64,000 nt of DNA. Source: Clostridium carboxidivorans P7. GTDB lineage: Bacteria; Bacillota; Clostridia; Clostridiales; Clostridiaceae. Below are positions 1-8,504 of the stretch, piece after piece. Position numbers and translations under genes: made by a program. The stretch spans positions 1,426,001 to 1,490,000 of the forward strand of contig NZ_CP011803.1 of assembly GCF_001038625.1 (NCBI RefSeq), read 5' to 3'. A model generated the notes under the pieces. The model had not been told where the DNA came from, ran no database searches, and worked only from the letters and a program-made list of their open reading frames with translations. Every line of letters begins with the position of its first letter. Positions within the stretch are counted from its first letter, which is position 1.

Positions 1-364
1 GTATTTTCAAATTTCCAGTGGAAACAGTACTTTAGCTACATCCACAGTGAAGCTTGGATTTGAGGATAAAAAGCTTGAAGAAGCTTCCTTAGGTGATGGA
101 CCAGTGGATGCAACTTTTAAAGCTATTGAAAAAGCTATTGGAATTGATGTGATATTAAAGAATTATTTCTTAAAGGCTATTGGTAGTGGAAAGGATGCAT
201 TAGGAGAAGTGACTTTGAAGATTGAAAAAGATAATAGAATCTATTCTGGTAAGGGAATTAGTACAGATGTTATTGAATCCAGTGCAAAAGCTTTTATAAA
301 TGCTATTAATAAAATGCACTATGAAATGAATTATGACACCAATGAACTTAATCCAGTGCAATAA
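1..364 (+). CDS. leuA: 2-isopropylmalate synthase, C-terminal end (partial)
   Basis: This is the 3' end of a gene that begins before the window. The reading frame is open from base 2 and stops with TAA at 362-364. The visible ~120 residues match the C-terminal regulatory (leucine-binding) domain of LeuA: a GNSTLATSTVKL strand followed by GDGPVDATFKAIEKA and a terminal helix. LeuA condenses 2-oxoisovalerate with acetyl-CoA in the first committed step of leucine synthesis, and this domain normally mediates leucine feedback inhibition. leuC, leuD and leuB follow on the same strand, which supports the assignment. The catalytic barrel and any leader attenuator lie outside the window. Confidence 0.88.
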   Translation, partial: YFQISSGNSTLATSTVKLGFEDKKLEEASLGDGPVDATFKAIEKAIGIDVILKNYFLKAIGSGKDALGEVTLKIEKDNRIYSGKGISTDVIESSAKAFINAINKMHYEMNYDTNELNPVQ

Positions 365-544
365 AAATGAACATGTTTATATGAAAACTATAAATCATTT
401 ATGATAACTTTCATTAACTATAAGTTGTTAATAAAATTGGATTTTTACACCTATAAATAGGTTAAAAAATACAATAAAATAAGTTTTATAATATTATTTA
501 AAATACAAATGTTAACTTAAACACATAGATAGGGGGCAAATAAT

Positions 545-1810
545 ATGGCGATGACTATGACACAGAAAATTTTAGCTGCTCATGCAGGAGTTGAAAGTGT
601 AAAACCTGGACAATTGATAAAGGTAAAATTGGATTTGGTATTAGGTAATGATATAACCACTCCTGTGGCTATTAAGGAATTTGACAAAATAGGAGTAAAA
701 AAGGTGTTTGACAAGAAAAAAATAGCTATTGTTCCAGATCATTTTACACCTAATAAGGATATAAAATCTGCTGAGCAGTGTAAGTGTACAAGGGAATTTG
801 CGTGTAAAATGGAAATTGAAAATTATTTTGAAGTTGGACAAATGGGAATAGAACATGCACTTATTCCTGAAAAAGGTTTAGCTGTTTGTGGAGATGTAAT
901 AATTGGTGCAGATTCTCATACTTGTACTTATGGTGCTTTAGGCGCATTTTCTACAGGTATTGGAAGTACTGATATGGGAGCAGGTATGGCTACAGGAGAA
1001 GCTTGGTTCAAGGTTCCAGAAGCTATAAAGTTTGTATTAAAGGGAAAGATGGCACCTTGGGTGAGTGGAAAAGATGTTATTCTTCATATTATAGGAATGA
1101 TAGGAGTAGATGGTGCCCTTTATAAATCTATGGAGTATACAGGTGAAGGTTTAAAAAATTTATCTATGGACGATCGTTTCACTATGGCTAATATGGCTAT
1201 TGAAGCAGGTGCTAAAAATGGAATTTTTGAAGTAGATGATAAAACTATAGAATATGTAAAAGAACATTCAAATAGAGAATATACTGTTTATACTGCAGAT
1301 GAAGATGCAGAGTACAGCAAAGTTATAGAAATAGATTTGTCATCCATCAGACCTACAGTTGCATTCCCGCATTTACCTGAAAATACAAGAACTATTGATG
1401 AAGTTGGAGAAGTTTTTATAGATCAAGCAGTTATAGGTTCTTGTACTAATGGAAGAATAGAAGATTTAAGAGCAGCAGCTAAGGTCTTTAAAGGAAACAA
1501 AGTTAATAAAAGAGTAAGAGCAATTATATTCCCTGCAACTCAGAAGATTTATCTTGAAGCTTTAAGAGAAGGACTTTTAGAAATTTTTATAGAAGCTGGA
1601 GCAGTGGTTAGTACACCTACTTGTGGACCTTGTCTTGGAGGACATATGGGAATTTTAGCCAAAGGAGAAAGAGCTATTGCAACTACTAATAGAAATTTTG
1701 TAGGAAGAATGGGACATCCAGAAAGTGAAGTATATTTAGCAAGTCCAGCAGTAGCGGCAGCATCAGCAATTACAGGAAAAATTTCATCTCCAGAGGAGGT
1801 AGCAAAATAA
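545..1810 (+). CDS. leuC: 3-isopropylmalate dehydratase large subunit
   Basis: Large subunit of isopropylmalate isomerase, which interconverts 2- and 3-isopropylmalate in leucine synthesis. The 421 residues are the usual length for the short LeuC class. The three [4Fe-4S] ligands are visible: C300 in GSCTNGR, and C360 and C363 in [10 protein letters not shown]. The aconitase-type motif [13 protein letters not shown] is near residue 120. The ATG at 545 has AGGGGG nine bases upstream. The stop overlaps the leuD start in TAATG, so the two subunits are probably translationally coupled. The 180-bp gap after leuA shows no clear terminator, so leuC probably belongs to the same transcript. Confidence 0.97.
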   Translation: MAMTMTQKILAAHAGVESVKPGQLIKVKLDLVLGNDITTPVAIKEFDKIGVKKVFDKKKIAIVPDHFTPNKDIKSAEQCKCTREFACKMEIENYFEVGQMGIEHALIPEKGLAVCGDVIIGADSHTCTYGALGAFSTGIGSTDMGAGMATGEAWFKVPEAIKFVLKGKMAPWVSGKDVILHIIGMIGVDGALYKSMEYTGEGLKNLSMDDRFTMANMAIEAGAKNGIFEVDDKTIEYVKEHSNREYTVYTADEDAEYSKVIEIDLSSIRPTVAFPHLPENTRTIDEVGEVFIDQAVIGSCTNGRIEDLRAAAKVFKGNKVNKRVRAIIFPATQKIYLEALREGLLEIFIEAGAVVSTPTCGPCLGGHMGILAKGERAIATTNRNFVGRMGHPESEVYLASPAVAAASAITGKISSPEEVAK

Positions 1811-2301
1811 TGATTAAGGGTAAAGCAATTAAATATGGAAATAATGTGGATACAGATGTTATTATACCAGCAAGATATTTAAGTACAAGTGATCCAAAAG
1901 AACTAGCAGCTCATTGTATGGAAGATTTAGATAAGGATTTTAAAAATAAAATATCAGCTGGAGACATTATGATAGCAGGAAAGAATTTTGGATGTGGTTC
2001 TTCAAGAGAACATGCACCTATTGCTATTAAAGCATCAGGCATAGGATGTATTATAGCAGAAACTTTCGCAAGAATATTTTTTAGAAATTCAATAAATATA
2101 GGACTTCCTATAATGGAATGTACTGAAGCAGCAAAAGATATTGAAGAAAATGATGAAGTATCTATAGATGTTTCTACAGGAATAATAACTAATATTACTA
2201 AGAATAAGACTTATACTGCAGTGCCTTTTCCAGAATTTATGCAGAAGATTGTAGATGCAGATGGACTTATAAATTATATTAAGCAAGAGGTGAATGAATA
2301 A
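1810..2301 (+). CDS. leuD: 3-isopropylmalate dehydratase small subunit
   Basis: Small (swivel-domain) subunit that completes the isomerase with LeuC. The protein has 163 residues, typical for the short class. The family signatures [13 protein letters not shown] near the N-terminus and [14 protein letters not shown] near residue 60 are present; the latter helps form the substrate pocket. Start and stop overlap the flanking genes by one base each (TAATG junctions), the tightest spacing in this operon. This fits equimolar production of LeuC and LeuD. Confidence 0.97.
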   Translation: MIKGKAIKYGNNVDTDVIIPARYLSTSDPKELAAHCMEDLDKDFKNKISAGDIMIAGKNFGCGSSREHAPIAIKASGIGCIIAETFARIFFRNSINIGLPIMECTEAAKDIEENDEVSIDVSTGIITNITKNKTYTAVPFPEFMQKIVDADGLINYIKQEVNE

Positions 2302-3368
2302 TGAAAATAGCAGTAATGCCAGGAGACGGAATAGGTAAAGAGATAATTAAACAAGGAATAAAGGTAATAAAGGCAATTTCAAATAAATATAAATGTGATT
2401 TCGAAATTAAAGAAGCATTAATAGGTGGAGCTGCTATAGATGAAACAGGATCTCCACTGCCAGATGAAACTATAGAAGTTTGTAAAAATAGTGATGCAGT
2501 GCTATTAGGTGCTGTGGGTGGACCTAAGTGGGATAAACTTCCAGGAAATTTAAGACCTGAAGCAGGTCTTTTAGGTATAAGAAAGACTTTAGGAGTGTTT
2601 GCTAATTTAAGACCAGCTATTTTATTTCCTCAGCTTAAATCTGCTTCAAATTTGAAAGAAGAAGTATTGGGCAATGGTTTAAATATTATGATTGTTAGGG
2701 AACTAATTGGTGGTGCTTATTTTGGAGAAAAAAAGAGAGTAGATATAAAAGAAGGACAAAAAGCTTGGGACACTATTGTTTATTCTACTCCTGAAATAGA
2801 GAGAATTGTAAAAATGGCCTTTCAGGTTGCAAGAAAAAGAAACAAAAAGCTTACATTAATAGATAAAGCTAATGTACTTGAAAGTTCAAGGCTTTGGAGA
2901 GAAGTTACAAATAAAATATCAGAGGATTATAAAGATGTAGAGTTAAATTATATGTATGTGGATAACGCAGCTATGCAGCTTATTCGTGATCCTAAGCAGT
3001 TTGATACTATAGTCACTGAAAATATGTTTGGGGACATTTTAAGTGATGAAGCATCTATGCTTACAGGATCTTTAGGAATGCTTCCTTCTGCAAGTTTGGG
3101 AGAAGGAAAGGTTGGTATGTATGAACCTATTCATGGCTCAGCTCCAGACATTGCAGGATGTGATAAAGCTAATCCTATTGGAACTATCATGAGTATTGCA
3201 ATGATGTTTAGATACAGCTTTAATATGGAAGAAGCAGCAAGAGATATAGAAAATGCAGTTTCAAAGGTTTTAGATAAAGGTTATCGTACATCAGATATTA
3301 TGGAACAAGGAAAAGTATCAGTAGGAACAGAAAAGATGGGAGAACTTATAACACAAGAAATTCAATAG
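2301..3368 (+). CDS. leuB: 3-isopropylmalate dehydrogenase
   Basis: NAD-dependent oxidative decarboxylation of 3-isopropylmalate to 2-oxoisocaproate, the third leucine-specific step. The 355 residues show the isocitrate/isopropylmalate dehydrogenase fold signatures: [10 protein letters not shown] at the N-terminus, the R-x9-R type substrate region ([15 protein letters not shown]), the metal-site aspartates in [10 protein letters not shown] and [13 protein letters not shown], and the NAD-binding [15 protein letters not shown]. It starts in a TAATG overlap with leuD. A structured 107-base gap separates it from ilvB. Confidence 0.97.
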   Translation: MKIAVMPGDGIGKEIIKQGIKVIKAISNKYKCDFEIKEALIGGAAIDETGSPLPDETIEVCKNSDAVLLGAVGGPKWDKLPGNLRPEAGLLGIRKTLGVFANLRPAILFPQLKSASNLKEEVLGNGLNIMIVRELIGGAYFGEKKRVDIKEGQKAWDTIVYSTPEIERIVKMAFQVARKRNKKLTLIDKANVLESSRLWREVTNKISEDYKDVELNYMYVDNAAMQLIRDPKQFDTIVTENMFGDILSDEASMLTGSLGMLPSASLGEGKVGMYEPIHGSAPDIAGCDKANPIGTIMSIAMMFRYSFNMEEAARDIENAVSKVLDKGYRTSDIMEQGKVSVGTEKMGELITQEIQ

Positions 3369-3372
3369 AGCG

Positions 3373-3437
3373 GGTATAAAATGGGATAAATGAAAAGGGG
3401 GCTTTTCATATATAACTTGGGGAATTTCCCTTATACC
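3373..3437 (+). other. Branched inverted-repeat structure between leuB and ilvB
   Basis: GGTATAA (3373-3379) can pair with TTATACC (3431-3437). The closed loop contains two further hairpins: GAAAAG/CTTTTC (3392-3397 with 3402-3407) and GGGAA/TTCCC (3420-3424 with 3426-3430). No T-run follows, so this is not a classical terminator. A role in mRNA processing or in setting expression between the leu and ilv parts of the operon is inference only. Confidence 0.35.
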
Positions 3438-3475
3438 TTAAGTGCTAATAAATGTATAGATAAGGGGGTAAACTA

Positions 3476-5083
3476 ATGAAAGCTGCAGAAGCCATTATTC
3501 AATGTTTAATAAAGGAGAATATAAAAACTGTATTTGGGTATCCAGGTGCTACAGTAGTAGCTTTGTATGAAGCTTTAAGAGAATCAGAAATTGAACATAT
3601 ATTAGTTAGACATGAACAGGCAGCAGGACATAGTGCCAGTGGATTTGCAAGAGCTACAGGAACTACAGGAGTTTGTATTGTAACTTCTGGTCCCGGTGCA
3701 ACTAATGTTATAACTTCAGTTGCTACAGCTTATATGGATTCTATACCAATGGTTATTATTACGGGGCAAGTTAAATCCAATTTAATTGGAAAAGATGTTT
3801 TTCAGGAAGCGGACATTACTGGGGCAGTGGAATCTTTCACAAAGCATAATTATTTAGTGAAAAGTGCTGAGGATATTCCACGTATTATAAAGGAAGCTTT
3901 TTATATAGCAGGAACGGGAAGACCAGGACCTGTATTAATTGATATACCATCAGATATTCAAGAACAGGATATAGATTTTGAATATCCAGAAGAAGTAAAC
4001 ATTAGAGGATATAAACCTACAGTTATTGGGCATAAGGGGCAAATAAAAAGAGCTTTAGATAAGATTAAAAGTAGTAAAAAACCTCTCATCTGTACTGGGG
4101 GCGGTATTGGATGTGCTAAAGCAGAAAAAGAATTAATGGAATTTGCTAAAAAATCTAAGATTCCAATTGTACATACTCTAATGGGCAAAGATTGTGTGCA
4201 GGGAGATAATCCTTATTATATAGGGCTTATTGGATCTCATGGATTTAGTTACGCAAATAAAGCAGTATCTGAGGCTGATGTTTTAATACTTATTGGTACT
4301 AGAATTGCAGATAGAGCTACAGCAGGATCTAAATATTTTGGAAAAGATGCAGAAATTATTCATATTGATATTGATCCAGCAGAAATAGGAAAAAATTTAG
4401 GAACTAATATTCCTGTAGTTGGGGATTGCAAAAACATATTAGAAGAATTAATTAAGGGGATAGAACCGTTAAAAACAGAGAAGTGGATTGATGAAATAAG
4501 AAGCTGGCAAAAAGAAAAAAATATGTGTAACTTTGAAAACAAGGTTAATCCTAAATGCTGTTTAAAGATTTTATCGGAAATTATAGAAGATGATGCAATT
4601 GTTGCAGCAGATGTAGGTCAAAATCAAATTTGGTGTGCTAGAAATTTTACTGTAAAAGGTGAAAGAAGATTTTTAACTTCTGGAGGACTTGGAACTATGG
4701 GATATTCTCTTCCAGCAGCAGTAGGTGCAAAAATAGCGGAGCCTAATAGAAGAGTAGTTGCTGTTATGGGAGATGGATCATTTCAAATGAGTTTATTTGA
4801 GCTTGGGACTGCAGCTCAAAACAATGTGAATTTAATAATAATATTGTTTAACAATTCAGGACTTGGAATGGTTAGGGAAATACAAAACAGAATTTATGAA
4901 GGAAACTATGGAGTTGCCTTAAGCTGTAATCCAGATTTTATTAAAATAGCTGAAGCTTATGGTTTTGCAGGAAGAAAAGTTAATTCTAATGAAGCTTTTG
5001 AAAAAGCTCTTAAAGAGGCTATGGAATCTAATAGGACCTTTGTTATAGAATGTGAAGTTGATCCATTGGAAAGCACTTTTTAA
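3476..5083 (+). CDS. ilvB: Acetolactate synthase large (catalytic) subunit
   Basis: Thiamine-diphosphate enzyme that makes acetolactate or acetohydroxybutyrate for valine, leucine and isoleucine. The 535 residues show the catalytic glutamate E47 in RHEQAAGH, the N-terminal GYPGA motif, the QEADITG segment, and the ThDP/Mg site GDGS (432-435) followed by a paired Asn about 27 residues later. The ATG has a GGGGG ribosome site seven bases upstream. The regulatory subunit follows 14 bases after the stop. It is slightly shorter than many IlvB proteins (about 550-570) but has all core domains. Confidence 0.96.
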   Translation: MKAAEAIIQCLIKENIKTVFGYPGATVVALYEALRESEIEHILVRHEQAAGHSASGFARATGTTGVCIVTSGPGATNVITSVATAYMDSIPMVIITGQVKSNLIGKDVFQEADITGAVESFTKHNYLVKSAEDIPRIIKEAFYIAGTGRPGPVLIDIPSDIQEQDIDFEYPEEVNIRGYKPTVIGHKGQIKRALDKIKSSKKPLICTGGGIGCAKAEKELMEFAKKSKIPIVHTLMGKDCVQGDNPYYIGLIGSHGFSYANKAVSEADVLILIGTRIADRATAGSKYFGKDAEIIHIDIDPAEIGKNLGTNIPVVGDCKNILEELIKGIEPLKTEKWIDEIRSWQKEKNMCNFENKVNPKCCLKILSEIIEDDAIVAADVGQNQIWCARNFTVKGERRFLTSGGLGTMGYSLPAAVGAKIAEPNRRVVAVMGDGSFQMSLFELGTAAQNNVNLIIILFNNSGLGMVREIQNRIYEGNYGVALSCNPDFIKIAEAYGFAGRKVNSNEAFEKALKEAMESNRTFVIECEVDPLESTF

Positions 5084-5097
5084 AGGGGGCGATTATT

Positions 5098-5616
5098 ATA
5101 AATAAGTATGTATTATCAGTACTGGTAGAAAATCATTCCGGAGTTTTAAGCAAAATTTCAGGATTATTCAGCAGAAGAGGCTATAATATTCACAGTTTAA
5201 CAGTAGGAGTTACAGAAGATCCTGAAATATCACGTATGACCATAGTTATTATAGGTGATGAATATATGTTAGAGCAGATTAACAAGCAATTAAATAAACT
5301 TGTGGAGGTTATAAAAGTAGTAGAATTGGATACAAATAAATCTGTTTATAGAGAACTTGCTTTAGTAAAAGTAACTGTGGATATGAATACTAAATCGTCT
5401 ATTACGGAAACAGTTAATATATTTAGAGCTAATATTGTAGACTTGAATAATAAAAGCATGACTATTGAAATAACTGGGGATGAAGGAAAAATATCAGCTT
5501 TTATTAATCTTATGAAGCCTTATGGCATTAAGGAAATTGTGAGAACAGGTGTAACTGCTCTTGAAAGAGGATGTAAATCCATAGATATAGAAGGGATTGA
5601 GTGTAAATTTGCATAA
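5098..5616 (+). CDS. ilvN: Acetolactate synthase small (regulatory) subunit, apparent rare ATA/ATT start
   Basis: ACT-domain subunit that gives valine feedback control to IlvB. The conserved N-terminus NKYVLSVLVENHSG and SGLFSRRGYNIHSL is encoded from 5101, but no ATG, GTG or TTG precedes it in frame. The codon where the initiator is expected is ATA at 5098; ATT at 5095 and 5092 are alternatives. A strong AAAGGGGG site ends at 5089, eight bases before 5098. The first in-frame ATG (5236) would delete the ligand-binding ACT core. With the 5098 start the product has 172 residues, normal for clostridial IlvN. A low-efficiency start may set the IlvB:IlvN ratio (inference). A sequence error is the other explanation. 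Confidence 0.85.
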   Translation: MNKYVLSVLVENHSGVLSKISGLFSRRGYNIHSLTVGVTEDPEISRMTIVIIGDEYMLEQINKQLNKLVEVIKVVELDTNKSVYRELALVKVTVDMNTKSSITETVNIFRANIVDLNNKSMTIEITGDEGKISAFINLMKPYGIKEIVRTGVTALERGCKSIDIEGIECKFA

Positions 5617-5648
5617 GAGCAAATTTACATTCAATCCTTTTAATTTTG
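5591..5648 (+). terminator. Terminator of the leu-ilv operon
   Basis: Arms 5594-5612 and 5619-5637 pair over 19 bp with one G-T wobble around a six-base loop, followed by TTTTAATTTT. The hairpin includes the ilvN stop codon, so it ends the operon immediately after ilvN. Confidence 0.85.
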
Positions 5649-5838
5649 AAGAAAAGAGTTAACAAAATTGTAACCAATCTGATATTAAACTGACACAAAA
5701 AAATGTAAAAATGTGTACATATCTATAAGAAGTAGAAAAGATAATTAGTTAAGTTAGATATAAAAATTAATTAGTTTATTTTTTATAGACTTAAGTAAAG
5801 TATATATTGCAATAGTTTAATTGAGGAGGTAATGGGTT

Positions 5839-7881
5839 TTGAATAAAAAAATAAAAACTACTAAGGAAAACTTAGCTATATCAGTTATATTAATTTTTTC
5901 AGCAGTATTGAATTTTGCCAATATAGGTATAGAGGGTTATGCTAATACCTATTATGCTGCTGGTGTAAAGAGCATGCTGATGAACTTAAAGAATTTCTTT
6001 TTTGTGTCTTTTGACCCATCTGGTTTTGTAACTATAGACAAACCACCTTTAGGTTTTTGGATACAAACCATATCGGCAAAAATATTTGGTTTTAGTGGAT
6101 GGAGCATAATTTTACCTCAGGCACTTGCTGGAGTAATTTCAGTTTGGCTTATGTATTATTTAGTTAAAAGAACTTTTGGGAGTATACCATCATTGATTGC
6201 AGCACTATGCCTTGCAATAACACCTATATTTGTAGCTGCAAGTAGAAATAATACTATAGATAATTTATTAGTTTTAGCTTTATTAGCTGCTTGTTTAGCT
6301 GTTTCAAAAGCAGCTGAAGAGGGTAAATTTAGCTGCCTTATATTGAGTTTAGTATTTGTAGGTATAGGCTTTAACATCAAAATGGTGGAAGCTTATATGG
6401 CAGCGCCAGCTATATATATAACATATCTTCTTTCTTCTAAATTATCTTTAAAAAAGAGAATACAGCATCTTGTCTTAGGAAGTATAGTACTTTTGGCAGT
6501 ATCATTTTCCTGGGCTTTGGCAGTGGACTTAACACCTGAAGCAAATAGACCTTTTGTAGGCAGCAGTACTAATAATTCAGTTACGGAGCTCATAATTGGA
6601 CATAATGGTTTAGAGAGAATTGGATTAGGAAAAAGTTTGAAAATAGGAAATTTGTTTAGTTCAAAAAATAAAAATACATCGGAGAAAGCATCTAACGAAT
6701 CGAAAAAGTTACCAGAAAATTTTTCAAGAATGGAAAGTAATAATAAATTTAATGATAACTCTAACTTGAAAAATAGAAAAATTCCAACAAATAATATGAA
6801 TTTTGGTGGTATGGGAAATGGTTCAAAAGCTGGTATTGTGAGATTGTTTTCTTATAATAATATGTCTGATCAAATATCATGGTTATTACCTTTTGCATTG
6901 TTTGGTTTTTTAGCAGCAGCAATAAAAGAAAATTTAAAAGCACCTTTTGATAACAAAAGAAAATTATCATTGATATTGTGGATAACATGGTTAATTCCTG
7001 AATTTATATATTTTAGCTTCACAAAAGGATCTTTCCACACATATTATTTAACTACCATGGCACCATCAATTGCTGCTTTAACTGGAATTGGACTTTGGTC
7101 CATGTGGAAATTATATAAAGAAGGCAGCAAAGCAGCATGGCTTTTACCAATTGCATTTATGATAAATGGTATTGTTCAAATAAGATTATTAAGTTATAAC
7201 TATAAAATAACAAGTTATAAGATAATAATCATAGCCATAGGAGTTTTGTGTATTTTGAGCTCATTAATTTTAGCAGTACTCCAAATAATCAAAAATAAGA
7301 ATTTGATATTAAATAAAGCAGTAGTTGCTATAGCCTTTATAGGTATTTTAGTAGCACCAACAGTTTGGTCATTTACGCCAATGTTTTATAAGATGAATGT
7401 AAGCAGTCCTTCAGCAGGATTAGAACTTTCACATAATAAGCAAGTTGGAAACTTTAGTTCAAGTACTAATTCAAAGCTAATAGAATTCTTGGAAAATAAT
7501 AAAAACAATGAAAAGTATTTAGTGGCAGTACCTAGTGCTATGAATTATGCTTCGGATATAATACTGAAAACTGGAGAACCTGTAATGACAATAGGTGGAT
7601 TTAGTGGCTCAGATAAAATAATTACTTTGGATCAATTTAAAAAATTAGTTAAAAGTGGAGAAATAAGATATGTTATTGTAAATGGAACTATCGGTGGAAT
7701 TGGTGCATCAAGGAATGGTTCCAATAGTGATATAATGAGTTGGGTTAAGGAAAATGGAAAACTTGTTCCAAATACTCAATGGCAAAATAATGTTTCTTCA
7801 AAAAATCAAAAAAGTAATGGTAAATCTAATATGAATGGACAAAGAAATTCAATTGAATTATATGATTTGAATAAAAATTAA
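5839..7881 (+). CDS. ArnT/PMT-type membrane glycosyltransferase (GT39-like)
   Basis: The 680-residue polytopic membrane protein resembles dolichyl-phosphate-mannose/ArnT-type (GT-C) glycosyltransferases, which move a sugar from a lipid carrier to an acceptor outside the membrane. Visible are FDPSGFVTIDKPPLGFW near residue 55 (the family's DKPPL motif), an ASRNNTIDN loop near 135, and about 11-12 hydrophobic segments. A low-complexity Asn/Lys/Ser-rich loop lies at about residues 275-330, and the C-terminus is soluble and Asn-rich. TTG at 5839 is chosen because GAGGAGGT ends eight bases upstream. The ATG at 5832 is out of frame. The gene stands alone between two terminators. Acceptor and sugar are unknown. 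Confidence 0.82.
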   Translation: MNKKIKTTKENLAISVILIFSAVLNFANIGIEGYANTYYAAGVKSMLMNLKNFFFVSFDPSGFVTIDKPPLGFWIQTISAKIFGFSGWSIILPQALAGVISVWLMYYLVKRTFGSIPSLIAALCLAITPIFVAASRNNTIDNLLVLALLAACLAVSKAAEEGKFSCLILSLVFVGIGFNIKMVEAYMAAPAIYITYLLSSKLSLKKRIQHLVLGSIVLLAVSFSWALAVDLTPEANRPFVGSSTNNSVTELIIGHNGLERIGLGKSLKIGNLFSSKNKNTSEKASNESKKLPENFSRMESNNKFNDNSNLKNRKIPTNNMNFGGMGNGSKAGIVRLFSYNNMSDQISWLLPFALFGFLAAAIKENLKAPFDNKRKLSLILWITWLIPEFIYFSFTKGSFHTYYLTTMAPSIAALTGIGLWSMWKLYKEGSKAAWLLPIAFMINGIVQIRLLSYNYKITSYKIIIIAIGVLCILSSLILAVLQIIKNKNLILNKAVVAIAFIGILVAPTVWSFTPMFYKMNVSSPSAGLELSHNKQVGNFSSSTNSKLIEFLENNKNNEKYLVAVPSAMNYASDIILKTGEPVMTIGGFSGSDKIITLDQFKKLVKSGEIRYVIVNGTIGGIGASRNGSNSDIMSWVKENGKLVPNTQWQNNVSSKNQKSNGKSNMNGQRNSIELYDLNKN

Positions 7882-7895
7882 AATCATTGTTGTAG

Positions 7896-7950
7896 AAGGG
7901 ATTGAAGATAAATTGGCATGAAAACCAATTTATTTTCAATCCCTTTAATG
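7896..7950 (+). terminator. Terminator after the GT39-like gene
   Basis: Arms 7896-7916 and 7925-7946 form a ~20-bp stem around an eight-base loop. It lies 15 bases after the stop codon. The stem begins with the same AAGGGATTGA sequence as the terminator at 5591. Confidence 0.8.
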
Positions 7951-8033
7951 TTCAATAAATTGTTTTAAAAACTGTATTTTAAAATTTGGAATTCATTTAA
8001 TAAAAAGAAACAAAAATAATTTAATAGAATATA

Positions 8034-8094
8034 TTGACAAATAGAGACTACAAGTGTAGTATGGAATTATAAAGTGAAGACTACATTTGTAGTA
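8034..8094 (+). promoter_or_regulatory. Promoter with two BlaI/MecI-type operators
   Basis: TTGACA (8034-8039) and TAGTAT (8057-8062) are spaced by 17 bp. Two copies of the dyad GACTACA-N2-TGTAGTA lie at 8046-8061 and 8079-8094, 33 bp apart. The first covers the spacer and -10 box; the second lies between the promoter and the ribosome site. The core TACA-N2-TGTA is the known operator type of BlaI/MecI repressors, so the pair downstream is probably autoregulated. Confidence 0.85.
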
Positions 8095-8113
8095 CGTAAA
8101 GGAGGGAAAAACA

Positions 8114-8488
8114 TTGAAGGAAATGCCTAAAATATCAGATTCGGAATGGGAGGTGATGAAGGTTTTATGGAAGAAGTCTCCAATTACTTCTAGTGAAATA
8201 ATTGAAGCTTTAAAAGAGTATATTTCATGGAGTCCTAAGACTATTCATACTCTTATTAGCAGATTGGTAAATAAAGACGCCATTGAAGTAAAAAAAACAG
8301 AACCTTTCTATTTATATTCTCCTAAGATATCTGAAGATGAATGTAAGAAAGTGGAAACAAAGTCTTTTATTAAAAAAGTTTATGATGGTTCAATACACTT
8401 ATTGATTTCTAATTTCTTAAAGGATGAAAAATTGTCAGGAGAAGAAATAGAAGAATTGAAAAAAATATTAGATGAGAAAAAGAAATAG
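8114..8488 (+). CDS. BlaI/MecI/CopY-family transcriptional repressor
   Basis: The 124-residue winged-helix repressor has the family opening (ISDSEWEVMKVLWKKSPITSSEI) and the recognition region WSPKTIHTLISRLVNKDAI. The C-terminal half is a dimerisation helix region. In BlaI systems a membrane metalloprotease partner leads to cleavage and release of the repressor, and that partner follows 16 bases downstream. The TTG start at 8114 is set by AAAGGAGGG seven bases upstream. Operators of the expected type lie in its own promoter. No beta-lactamase gene is near, so the controlled response is unknown. Confidence 0.92.
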   Translation: MKEMPKISDSEWEVMKVLWKKSPITSSEIIEALKEYISWSPKTIHTLISRLVNKDAIEVKKTEPFYLYSPKISEDECKKVETKSFIKKVYDGSIHLLISNFLKDEKLSGEEIEELKKILDEKKK

Positions 8489-8504
8489 AAGGAGGTGATT
8501 TTAT

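Noticed and set aside
5236..5616. ATG at 5236 as the start of ilvN
   Set aside because: It would remove the conserved first ~46 residues of the ACT domain that are encoded in frame upstream behind a strong ribosome site.
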